Of a stretch of DNA of 36,324 bases, positions 7,875 to 15,168 are shown one piece after another. Under the pieces are notes generated by a model that worked only from the letters and a program-made list of their open reading frames with translations, had not been told where the DNA came from and made no database searches. Positions within the stretch are counted from its first letter, which is position 1; each line of letters begins with the position of its first letter. Made by a program: the position numbers and the translations under genes. The stretch is from Pirellulales bacterium (GTDB taxonomy: Bacteria; Planctomycetota; Planctomycetia; Pirellulales; Lacipirellulaceae): contig JAKVCB010000026.1 of NCBI GenBank assembly GCA_022448345.1, positions 1-36,324 on the forward strand. Reading direction: 5' to 3'.

Positions 7875-8831
7875 TCAAAAGGTTGGAGAATTCACCGCAT
7901 GAAGTGGTCGCTGACCTTGCACCACGCGGGCAATTTCTTCGGCGGCTCTGTGGCACATATTTTTTACGGCTGTTTTCGTGTTGTACGCCGCCCAGGGTGT
8001 TGCCAACAGATTGTCCAACCGCAGGAGAGGATCGTCAGCCGGAGGGGGAATGGTATCCCAAACGTCGATTGCTGCTCCCGCGATGGTTCGCGACTCAAGA
8101 GATGCAATTAAGGCCTGTTTGTCAACGATTGCGGGTCGACCCGTGTTTACGAGATAGGCGCTTGATTTCATCAGTTTTAGCTGCGATTCGCCAATTAAAC
8201 TTTGTGTTGATTCGTCCAGCCCGCAGTGAATCGTGACAATGTCGGCCTGGCGGAGTAGCTCTTTGAGGGATACGTACTCTACTTGCAATTGGTCGGCAAA
8301 CGGTTGATCTGGATAGACGTCGTAGGCCACTGCCCGGGCGCCAAATCCCCGGGACAATCGAAGGACTTCCTTGCCAATTCCTCCTGCTCCGATGACGCCA
8401 ATCGTGAGGCGTCCGAATTCCTCGCCCTGAACATTGGCAGCCACGCCTTTTTTCATGTCCGAGGCCATGTTGGGAATATGCCGCAAGAGGTTCAAGATCA
8501 AGCCGATGGTGAACTCGGCGACGGCCTGGTTTGTGGCCCCTGGCGTGTTGGTGACCCACACGCCGTGGCGATCTGCTGCCTCCAGGTCGACGTGGTCGAC
8601 GCCGACGCCATGGCGGGCAACGATCTTCAGGTTCTCAGCAGCGCGGAAGATGTTAGGAGTGTAGTATTCACCACCTGCGATGACCCCCACTGCAGTGGTG
8701 ATTTCACGGCAGAATTCTTCCTCGGCAAGAGTCTGTAGCGGGACGACTCGGAGCTGGCAACTGAGGGGTGTAAGGATTTTGGTGACATGGTCGGGGATGT
8801 GCGGAAGCGCGCAGATGACGTCGTGGGACAA
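7875..8831 (-). CDS. D-2-hydroxyacid dehydrogenase-like protein with altered catalytic residues
   Basis: The protein has 318 residues with the D-isomer 2-hydroxyacid dehydrogenase (SerA-like) fold. The N-terminal part has VARHGVGVDHVDLEAA and VTNTPGATNQAVAEFTIGL. The NAD-binding core has TIGVIGAGGIGKEV (143-156), with Asp171 in AYDVYPD to hold the ribose. The substrate-binding Arg is kept (Arg232 in VNTGRPAIVD). The usual catalytic Glu of DVFxxEP is Ile261 (DVWDTIPPP), and the usual TPH histidine is Trp280 (ATPWAAYN). It may use another mechanism, bind NAD without catalysing oxidation, or act on an unusual substrate. Translation starts at TTG 8831, supported by AAGGA 7 nt upstream; no in-frame ATG fits. 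It is the first gene of an operon with the Hyi-like gene. The fold is certain, the activity doubtful. Confidence 0.85.
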   Translation of the reverse strand: MSHDVICALPHIPDHVTKILTPLSCQLRVVPLQTLAEEEFCREITTAVGVIAGGEYYTPNIFRAAENLKIVARHGVGVDHVDLEAADRHGVWVTNTPGATNQAVAEFTIGLILNLLRHIPNMASDMKKGVAANVQGEEFGRLTIGVIGAGGIGKEVLRLSRGFGARAVAYDVYPDQPFADQLQVEYVSLKELLRQADIVTIHCGLDESTQSLIGESQLKLMKSSAYLVNTGRPAIVDKQALIASLESRTIAGAAIDVWDTIPPPADDPLLRLDNLLATPWAAYNTKTAVKNMCHRAAEEIARVVQGQRPLHAVNSPTF

Positions 8832-9000
8832 ATGTTATTCCTTGAAACAGGGGAAATCCGGGTCGAGGGACAGCGTAGGTGCGAGTCCATGAGTGTACTG
8901 GGTAGCAACCGAGTGTACGAGGGGCAGAAGGCCAAGAGGAATAACTGCGGTCTGCTTGGGCGGAAATACGGTGTCGACGTTACTACGCTGGCGTGCTAGT

Positions 9001-9405
9001 GCTGGGTTTATACAAGGTTTCGGGTGGGTCACCAACGAAGAACTACGCTATGATAGTGTGGGTCAGCTTCTGTCCGCCGGGCCAACAGCTTATAAGATTC
9101 CGAACGTGACCGATTTGCCACGCGTATTGAACGTCAATTTTATCGACAATCCAAAACACCAAAAAAATGTGTGCCGGAGTAAAGCTGTCGGGGAGCCACC
9201 ACTGATGTTGGGCCTTGCCGTTTGGCTGGCGGCCTGGCATGCGCTCTCGTTCGTCAATCAGCACAAGCGGGTGGACCTGGCAATACCCGCAACCGGTGAA
9301 GAATTGTTGACTCGTCTCACGGACCTCTCCCCTGACAACGATGGTGCCTCGGCAGCCTCGGTTGGGGGGCATGGAGTTTCACAAATCCCTGCGCCTCGTC
9401 AGTAG
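9001..9405 (+). pseudogene. xanthine dehydrogenase molybdopterin subunit, C-terminal remnant
   Basis: An open frame (8893-9405) matches the last ~110 residues of the xanthine dehydrogenase large subunit from codon 9001 on: GFIQGFGWVTNEELRYD, TAYKIPNVTDLPRVLNVNFI, RSKAVGEPPLMLGLAVW and PATGEELLTRLT. The catalytic glutamate of the family is in GEPP (codon 9193). The full subunit has about 750-800 residues, so some 85 percent is missing. Upstream of 9001 the frame turns into unrelated sequence (LLRWRAS), so this is a break by deletion or rearrangement rather than a frameshift. There is no sensible start codon or ribosome binding site. The remnant ends 14 bp before intact xdhC, as in a normal xdh operon. 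I infer that the operon was cut and its front lost, perhaps when the divergent dehydrogenase/hyi pair arrived. Confidence 0.85.
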
Positions 9406-9419
9406 CCGGTAAAATCCCC

Positions 9420-10211
9420 ATGAATCAAGCTAATTTATTCCGGCTCTGCGCTGAACTGAGCGATTCAGGTTTGCCTTTTGTGTTGGTGACGCTTGTCGAA
9501 GTGACGGGCTCGGCGCCGCAGGACGCGGGGGCAAAAATGGTGGTTACGGCTGACGGACTTGCTGAGGGCACCGTGGGCGGCGGGCGCGTCGAAGCGAAAG
9601 CTATTGAGGAGGCTCAAGCGATGTTGAGTGAGCAGGTCGATTGTTGCCTTCGCGATTGGAGTCTCAAGGCCGATGTCGGGATGACGTGTGGCGGACGGGT
9701 AAAACTCTTCTTTGAGTCTCCCGGGGTAGCGTCCTGGCAGGTGGTGATCTTTGGTGCGGGCCACGTGACCCAGGCGGTTGCACAGTTGCTTTCGACGTTG
9801 CCATGCCAACTGACCTGCATTGATCCTCGGGAAGAATGGCTCGCCCGGCTTCCTGGTGGAGTTCATAAACTAAAAACGGAGGATCCCCCGGCCGAAGTCG
9901 ATGCTTTGCCGAAAGATGCGTTTGTGCTTTGCATGACCCAGGGTCATCGGAGCGACTTGCCGGTCTTGAAACGTATTTTTCAATCCAACCGTGACTTCCC
10001 GTTTCTTGGCGTGATTGGTAGCCACGCGAAAGATGCCGTGTTGCGGAAAGAGCTTGCCGAGGTCGGAGTGCCTGAGGAAAAGATCGTCTTTCACTGTCCG
10101 GTTGGCTTGCCGATCGGTTCGAATCACCCCGGCGAGATTGCCGTAAGCATCGTCGCCCAGTTAGTCGAAGTGCACGACGCCGTTGCCAAGCCGAACGAGA
10201 CTTCAAGCTAA
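9420..10211 (+). CDS. xdhC: xanthine dehydrogenase accessory protein XdhC
   Basis: This is a 263-residue molybdenum cofactor maturation factor. The N-terminal XdhC/CoxI domain shows VTLVEVTGSAPQDAGAKM, GTVGGGRVE and GMTCGG with Cys90, which is likely to bind the sulfurated cofactor. The C-terminal Rossmann domain starts VVIFGAGHVTQAVAQLL (about 108-124) and ends CPVGLPIGSNHPGEIAVSIVAQLV. XdhC binds Mo-molybdopterin, helps add its sulfido ligand and inserts it into xanthine dehydrogenase. Here the large subunit directly upstream is only a remnant, so XdhC either serves another molybdoenzyme encoded elsewhere or is on its way to being lost; the frame itself is intact. No strong Shine-Dalgarno precedes ATG 9420, which fits former translational coupling to the upstream gene. 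Confidence 0.93.
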   Translation: MNQANLFRLCAELSDSGLPFVLVTLVEVTGSAPQDAGAKMVVTADGLAEGTVGGGRVEAKAIEEAQAMLSEQVDCCLRDWSLKADVGMTCGGRVKLFFESPGVASWQVVIFGAGHVTQAVAQLLSTLPCQLTCIDPREEWLARLPGGVHKLKTEDPPAEVDALPKDAFVLCMTQGHRSDLPVLKRIFQSNRDFPFLGVIGSHAKDAVLRKELAEVGVPEEKIVFHCPVGLPIGSNHPGEIAVSIVAQLVEVHDAVAKPNETSS

Positions 10212-10426
10212 GGGTTTCTTTAAACCAGAAAGTCCAGTCGCATGCCAAAGCACGCCAGGCAACATTCGTAGGCGATAGGAAGGTTGGCCGCTGGAAAAAT
10301 CCCAAGTGTTGGGTCCGTTCATGGCCGAGCGGGGCAGTGAAGTGATGCGGACCTTCAGAGAGATCTTTGGGTGGAGCGGTTCTCCGGCGGCACAATCTTT
10401 ATCGGAGCAGCCGTTCCCAAAGCCAC

Positions 10427-11260
10427 TTAACCTGCGGGCTTCAGTCGCTGGATCTGTCGAGCCGCTTGGCGGCGAATGACCGAGCTGGTCATCTTCAGGC
10501 CAAAGCGAACCTTGCCTCGGAGTCCCCGGTTGCGGCGCACAAATTTTTTAATGCCAACGTTGGCGCGTGAGTCATCGGGCAGCAGATGGATCCATTGATC
10601 GCTTCGCTGCAGGAACTGTTGCGTGTCGTGGCGATGATTGCGATTGCCTTTGGCATAGGTGGCATCAAATTTGTCGTCGTCACGATTGACCCGTCCCAGC
10701 CAGTCCCAGCCCGGGTGAAGATGCTCGACCAGAGATTGGTCACAGTAATAATAAGCCCGCCGGGCCTTGGCGACCCCTAAAAATTCATGGTCGGTCCATC
10801 CATGCCAATAGGGATAGAGCACCATGTCTGGACAGTCCATGCAGCCGCTTTGCTCTTTGATATACCTTCGGCGGACCAGTGAGTGGGTGGAGTGGTCGCA
10901 TGTGTCGTGCAAGGGGTCCATGGTTCCTACCACGCCTATCTTAGGATCGGACATACCATTGATGGCGGCAGTGAGCCAACCGGGTTGAAAGTTCAAGTCG
11001 TCGGCGCCCGTGAAGAAATAGGGCTCATCAGTTTGAGCATATGCCGAATTGATGCAAGAAGCATAAGTCGGAGTCCCCGGGTTGATGATGAGCGTGGCGT
11101 CGACTTGCCCGATAGCTGCGAGCGTGTCAGTGTCCTTGGTTTCGGCAATAAAATAGAGACGATAGGGGGCGGTGGTTGCGGCGCGCAAGTTTTCGACGAT
11201 TTTTGTAACCCGTTGAGGCCTGCCAAATGTGGGAATAAAAACAGCCGTTTTATCAATCAT
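10427..11260 (-). CDS. GT-A fold glycosyltransferase (family 2-like)
   Basis: The protein has 277 residues from the ATG at 11260, preferred because GGGGA precedes it by about 5 nt and TAVFIPTFGRPQRVTKIVENL then stands at the N terminus, as in GT2 enzymes. The longer frame to 11305 adds 15 residues without family similarity. A DxD-like motif, FTGADDLNFQPGW, falls about 80-100 residues in, where the nucleotide-sugar metal site is expected. Later features (GCMDCPDMV, WHGWTDHEFLG, HLHPGWDW) fit a GT-A core ending in an acceptor-side loop, and the C terminus is very basic. There is no signal or membrane segment, so it is cytoplasmic. Donor and acceptor cannot be told. The gene stands alone and converges with xdhC. 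Confidence 0.78.
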   Translation of the reverse strand: MIDKTAVFIPTFGRPQRVTKIVENLRAATTAPYRLYFIAETKDTDTLAAIGQVDATLIINPGTPTYASCINSAYAQTDEPYFFTGADDLNFQPGWLTAAINGMSDPKIGVVGTMDPLHDTCDHSTHSLVRRRYIKEQSGCMDCPDMVLYPYWHGWTDHEFLGVAKARRAYYYCDQSLVEHLHPGWDWLGRVNRDDDKFDATYAKGNRNHRHDTQQFLQRSDQWIHLLPDDSRANVGIKKFVRRNRGLRGKVRFGLKMTSSVIRRQAARQIQRLKPAG

Positions 11261-11414
11261 GGTATCCCCGTTTAACTCAGAAGACAGAAAAAGTCCCGGC
11301 AGCACGGTACGTGGTATTGATCAAAATCGGGCATCAAGGTGAAGGCCTTTAACGATTACAATCTCTTTTCACCTCACTAGCACTGATGGCAACCGCCGGT
11401 CCTTGCGATCTCGC

Positions 11415-11844
11415 CAATGGCGGGAGGACGTTTTATGGGACATCCGTTTCTGGGTGGTGAGCCAAGTTTGTTAACTTCACCACTCAATAAGCCGAACCTT
11501 GTGTGGATTTCGGCCCATGTTTTTCCCTGCTTCAGGTTGATATATGCGGCATGGTGTCGTTAAGCTGAACCCTGGTGTCGTCGTTTCTGAAAGCATAAAA
11601 ACTGGCCGGCAAACGAACTGGGAGTGTCTTGTTCCTCTGTCCATTATCTGAGAACTGTCGCAAGCGAAATCAACCGCGGCGGGTTTCTTGTACAGAGGTT
11701 TAAAAAAATGATCATGGCAAGAAAGCAATCCGCATCAACCCCACGCTGTCTCCGGGCATTTGTACTGCTTTCGGTGATGATGGTACTCCCGGTTGGGTTT
11801 GTCGTTGCCCAGGACTTTGAGGCTATTGAACGCCGGCTGGCGGA
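11415..11844. repeat. 430-bp direct repeat, copy A
   Basis: This segment is about 95 percent identical to 13922-14352 in the same orientation. It begins CAATGGCGGGAGGACG, carries the tail of an open frame (RFWVVSQVC, stop), about 240 bp of noncoding sequence, the ribosome binding region, and the first 45 codons (signal peptide and start of mature protein) of the gene at 11708. Similarity ends at the codons for ERRLADGV. I count about 18 substitutions and one single-base indel in the A-run before the ATG. Confidence 0.93.
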
Positions 11845-13582
11845 CGGTGTTGTTCAGCGCACGTATCCCGACGGGCGCCGCACGCTGATGGTCGGAAAAA
11901 CAGAACTGGCAGATCGCACGCCCGCGCCGGAGCCACCACCTTCCCAGGTCACGAAAAACGACCGCCACCGGGGTTTTGTACTTTACCAGCGCAGTCCGGA
12001 GCAGATTTTTCGCCGTAGCAGCCCGAAAACCCAGGAGCGAATCACCGACCTGCACACTTCGATCGCTCCTGGCGAGACGCGACATGTCCAGTTCGCCATT
12101 TATGCCCTGGCAGACCTTGGTCATGTCGAAGTTTCCTCCCCGGCACTGCGGCAGCAGAGTGGACCCCCGTTGCCTAAAAATACTGTGATTCAAGATGCCA
12201 TCACGGTACGGCCTGTCCGTATCGGTTTCTGGCGAAACTACTGGGACCCCTGGTACCAGGAGGCACCAAAGCTCATTGACCAACCAGGGACAGCAACCGA
12301 CCTGTCCCAGGCAGAGAGTCAACAATATTGGGTCAGCCTAACGATTCCTGCTTCGGCTGCCGCGGGGCAATACCACACGGTTATCCGCGTCGAACCTGCC
12401 AACGGACAGGTCGCCGAATTGCCGCTGACGGTCAACGTGCTGCCGTTTCGACTCGACCCGGGGCGATGGTGGGGCATGTATTACTACCCGGGCTTTCATG
12501 AACACACACCGCGCGATTTCGCCGACATGAAGTTGCACGGTGTCAACGCCATGCTTGTTTGCCCACCCGGCATCGTTGAACCGGTACTTAAACGCCAGGG
12601 TAACCGTGTCGTGGCCTCCTTCCCGAACACGGACAAATTGATGGCGGAGCTTCAACGGCAGGGATTTCAACGACCAATACCCTACTATCCCCGCCTGCTC
12701 AGCTGCCGCGTGCTGCGAATGTTCAATCGCGTTGATGGACGGAAAATCAAAGACGCAGACTACTACGGCCAGCAAGCTGTAAGCTACCAGGCAAAGGATT
12801 TTCCAGACGACTTGAAACCGGTGATGAAAGATCTTTACCGGCAGATGGTCCAGCACGCCCACGAGGCAAACTGGCCCGAGATTCTCTGGTTTCTGGTGGA
12901 TGAACCCGGCGCGGCAGCGGAACACATGATGGAAATGGAATGGGCCAAGCTTGAGTTTCGGCTGTTTGCCGAAGCCTGCCCGAACGAGAAGTTGTTCTGC
13001 ACTGCCTACTCCCAACAGGTTGCAGACGAAATCGGCGTGCAATTGGATGCCCGCAGTTGTGACCTCTGGCGAATTACTGAAGCGGACATGCCCCGCGCCC
13101 AAAAAGAAAACGTGCAGTTATGGGCCATTCGCTGGCTGTGTCAGTACAACACCTATCAATTCCCACGCCATTTTGCCGGTTTCGGGCTCGATAGGTTAGG
13201 CCTCCACGGGTACACCGAATGGACCTACTACGGGGCACCCGTCTACCGGCCACTGGATCAGGTTCGCGATGTTCAGGGCTGTCATTACGCATTCACCGAC
13301 GACCAGGGAAACCTCCTGAGCACAATCACCTGGGAAGGTGTTCAGACAGGGATTAACGATGCGCGTTATCTTGCAACCTTGCAACGACACATCGCTGCCG
13401 GTCGGGAATCGCCGCAGCAAGAACATCAAAATCTGGCCACCTCAGCCCAACAGGCACTGGATGGAGTTCTCGCGGATATTCCACATCATGCGGCATCCCC
13501 ACACCATCTCGACCAACTTCGTGAGCGGGTGTCGCAACAAATCATGCGGTTCGTTGACGCTGGCCTTTCACCAGAGCGTTAA
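11708..13582 (+). CDS. exported GH123/DUF4091-like glycosidase, chimeric N terminus
   Basis: The protein has 624 residues from ATG 11708; the earlier in-frame start at 11624 lies in the duplicated upstream region and is unlikely. A Sec signal peptide (hydrophobic AFVLLSVMMVLPVGFVVA, cleavage near AQD) leads into a beta-sandwich-like region (about 100-240), then a TIM-barrel-like domain with WWGMYYYPGFHEH and WFLVDEPG. The adjacent Asp398-Glu399 pair resembles the catalytic pair of GH123 N-acetyl-hexosaminidases, and WEGVQTGINDARYLATL is the DUF4091-type end. It should act on a glycan outside the cytoplasm; the substrate is unknown. The first 45-48 residues are nearly identical to those of the unrelated repeat protein at 14216, and the match stops abruptly at ERRLADGV. 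So promoter, ribosome binding site and signal peptide were acquired by duplication. Confidence 0.78.
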   Translation: MIMARKQSASTPRCLRAFVLLSVMMVLPVGFVVAQDFEAIERRLADGVVQRTYPDGRRTLMVGKTELADRTPAPEPPPSQVTKNDRHRGFVLYQRSPEQIFRRSSPKTQERITDLHTSIAPGETRHVQFAIYALADLGHVEVSSPALRQQSGPPLPKNTVIQDAITVRPVRIGFWRNYWDPWYQEAPKLIDQPGTATDLSQAESQQYWVSLTIPASAAAGQYHTVIRVEPANGQVAELPLTVNVLPFRLDPGRWWGMYYYPGFHEHTPRDFADMKLHGVNAMLVCPPGIVEPVLKRQGNRVVASFPNTDKLMAELQRQGFQRPIPYYPRLLSCRVLRMFNRVDGRKIKDADYYGQQAVSYQAKDFPDDLKPVMKDLYRQMVQHAHEANWPEILWFLVDEPGAAAEHMMEMEWAKLEFRLFAEACPNEKLFCTAYSQQVADEIGVQLDARSCDLWRITEADMPRAQKENVQLWAIRWLCQYNTYQFPRHFAGFGLDRLGLHGYTEWTYYGAPVYRPLDQVRDVQGCHYAFTDDQGNLLSTITWEGVQTGINDARYLATLQRHIAAGRESPQQEHQNLATSAQQALDGVLADIPHHAASPHHLDQLRERVSQQIMRFVDAGLSPER

Positions 13583-13981
13583 TTGGCGCGTTTGTGCGGC
13601 AGTTGCCCTCGCCTCCATACACTTCCAGCGGCAATCAATGAAAGCCGGTTGTTTCGCCGCATTTGCGACAACACCGAGGGGCAGGTATGCCTTGTTTACA
13701 GGATGGCTTACGGTTACGGGGCCTGTCATCCACAACCGCACGGCTGGAAGACCGTGACCACGGACGTGACTGCCGCAAACATTCAGACGCTGACTTCTGT
13801 CTACCAGCACATTGTGGTGAGCGAACCAGGTGGTGTACGTGTGTTGTTCCACTTCGACTACGCCGACGACGTAATTGCGATACAATCCGAGCGTACAACC
13901 GACACCCGCATGCGCATTCGTCAATGGCGGGAGGACGTTTTACGGGACATCCGTTTCTGGGTGGTGAGCCAAGTTTGTTAA
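13583..13981 (+). CDS. hypothetical ORF or gene remnant after the glycosidase gene
   Basis: This 132-codon frame is in the same frame as the glycosidase gene and starts at a TTG right after its TAA. The last part (VYQHIVVSEPGGVRVLFHFDYADD and on to IRFWVVSQVC) has a protein-like composition. Its final ~20 codons fall in the 430-bp repeat, and the tail is also present in copy A at 11415-11475. That suggests the frame was once the end of a gene lying before the repeat protein. There is no ribosome binding site, no recognisable family, and long open frames exist on the opposite strand too. It may be a decayed gene fragment or chance. Confidence 0.28.
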   Translation: MARLCGSCPRLHTLPAAINESRLFRRICDNTEGQVCLVYRMAYGYGACHPQPHGWKTVTTDVTAANIQTLTSVYQHIVVSEPGGVRVLFHFDYADDVIAIQSERTTDTRMRIRQWREDVLRDIRFWVVSQVC

Positions 13982-14352
13982 CTTCACCACTCAATAAGCC
14001 GAACCTTGTGTGGATTTCGGCCCGTGTTTTTCCCCGCTTCAGGTTGATATATGCGGCATGGTGTCGTTAAGCTGAACCCTGGTGTCGTCGTTTCTGAAAG
14101 CATAAAAAATGGCGGCCAAACGAACTGGGAGTGTCTTATTCCTCTGTCCATTGTCTGAGAACTGCTGCAAGCGAAATCAACCGCGGCGGGTTTCTTGTAA
14201 AGAAGGTTAAAAAAAATGATCATGGCAAGAAAGCAATCCGCATCAACCCCACGCTGTCTCCGGACATTGGTACTGCTTTCGGTGATGATGGTACTCCCGG
14301 TTGGGTTTGTCGGTGCCCAGGACTTTGAGGCTATTGAACGCCGGCTTGCGGA
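13922..14352. repeat. 430-bp direct repeat, copy B
   Basis: This is the second copy of the segment at 11415-11844, in the same orientation, with the start codon at an equivalent place (ATG 14216). It is probably the original copy: the reading frame goes on past the repeat into a protein whose first helical repeat spans the junction (ERRLAEGVLEGELSLQQA), and the upstream open frame is longer here than before copy A. Confidence 0.93.
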
Positions 14353-15004
14353 AGGCGTGCTCGAAGGCGAACTAAGTCTTCAGCAAGCTGCTGTCATGAT
14401 CGATGTGCTCCGAAGAAATGTGGAGAACCGAGATGACCCGCGCAGGCACTCGTCAAGCGACCGTGGGGCCTTCCGTCGTGAGGAGTACGCGCGGGCCAAG
14501 AAGCGGATCGATGAGATGGTCGCCGAGGGCAAGATGAGCAGGGAGGACGCGGATCGCAGGCTCGGCGAGATGCGGAGGAGAATCTCCAGGGATCGGGAGG
14601 AGCGAGGTAGAAACACCGGCACCATGACACGCCAGGAGTATGCAAGCGGCCGAGAAGCAATCGAGAAGATGGTTGCCGAGGGCAAGGTGAGCAGGGAGGA
14701 TGCAGATCGCAGGCTCGGCGAAATGCGCCGGGCAATCGGCTCCCAGCAACGTAAAGAAGGTGATTCCAGACGGGGTGAAAAAGGCGTGGAGCCCAGGTTG
14801 GTCCCCAAAGAGGAGTACAAACGGGTTGAAGCAGAACTCAAGAAGCAGGTCGAAGAAGGCAAGGTGAGTAGGCTGGATGCGGATCGAAGGCTCCGAGAGC
14901 TGCAGACTGCAAACACCAAATCGCACATCGAAGCCTCTGTGAAGTCGGGAGAGATGACTCGCACTGAGGCCGACGAGCTCTACGAAGAGCTTGGATACAA
15001 GTAG
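14216..15004 (+). CDS. exported charged helical-repeat protein
   Basis: The protein has 262 residues and no family I can name. A Sec signal peptide (TLVLLSVMMVLPVGFVGA, cleavage near AQD) is followed by five versions of one motif, about 30-50 residues apart. Three are strong, of the form EGK(M/V)SR-DADRRLxEmrr, at about 89-123, 140-174 and 199-231. A degenerate one at 37-68 reads RRLAEGVLEGELSLQQA, and a final one at 238-262 reads VKSGEMTRTEADELYEELG. Each looks like a helix-turn-helix hairpin, rather like SHOCT-type short helical units. Long Arg/Glu-rich linkers separate them. Planctomycetes have many small exported proteins of this look without known function. The ATG at 14216 follows an AGAAGG run; ATG 14222 is an alternative. 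The gene shares its promoter region and signal peptide with the glycosidase upstream. Confidence 0.82.
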   Translation: MIMARKQSASTPRCLRTLVLLSVMMVLPVGFVGAQDFEAIERRLAEGVLEGELSLQQAAVMIDVLRRNVENRDDPRRHSSSDRGAFRREEYARAKKRIDEMVAEGKMSREDADRRLGEMRRRISRDREERGRNTGTMTRQEYASGREAIEKMVAEGKVSREDADRRLGEMRRAIGSQQRKEGDSRRGEKGVEPRLVPKEEYKRVEAELKKQVEEGKVSRLDADRRLRELQTANTKSHIEASVKSGEMTRTEADELYEELGYK

Positions 15005-15079
15005 CCGGGGGCGCAACGCCCAGTCAAAACGACTGGCACTCACACGCGTACTGAAATCGGGTGCGCTGCTGCCGGCTAC
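15001..15079. other. multi-stem inverted-repeat element overlapping a stop codon
   Basis: GTAGCCGG (15001-15008, containing the TAG stop of the repeat-protein gene) is complementary to CCGGCTAC (15072-15079). Between them lie GGGCG-CAA-CGCCC (15009-15021), CAGTC-AAAAC-GACTG (15021-15035, sharing one base with the former) and GCACTC / GGGTGC (15036-15041 and 15059-15064). The whole could fold into a compact multi-branched structure of tRNA size, but it has no T-loop or acceptor features of a tRNA and no T-tract. It may be a 3' end or transcript-stability structure between convergent genes. Confidence 0.45.
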
Positions 15080-15168
15080 CAGGGAGAATGGAGCGCCGGG
15101 ATAGCCTGATCCAGGTGGGGCGCTATGGGGCAAATGCGCTGGGCGACGAAAAAGCGTTGGCCGTTTCC

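Noticed and set aside
11624-11707. Upstream extension of the glycosidase gene (28 more residues)
   Set aside because: It lies in the duplicated noncoding region; in the second copy the equivalent frame is shifted by the one-base indel in the A-run, and the signal peptide would no longer be N-terminal.
11415-14352. The 430-bp repeats as ends of a composite transposon around the glycosidase gene
   Set aside because: No transposase, no terminal inverted repeats, and the repeats end inside coding sequence; a segmental duplication explains them better.
15001-15079. Cloverleaf-like folding suggesting a tRNA
   Set aside because: It has no TTCRA T-loop, no correct D-arm or 7-nt anticodon loop, and stem sizes do not fit. 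It is kept only as an inverted-repeat element.
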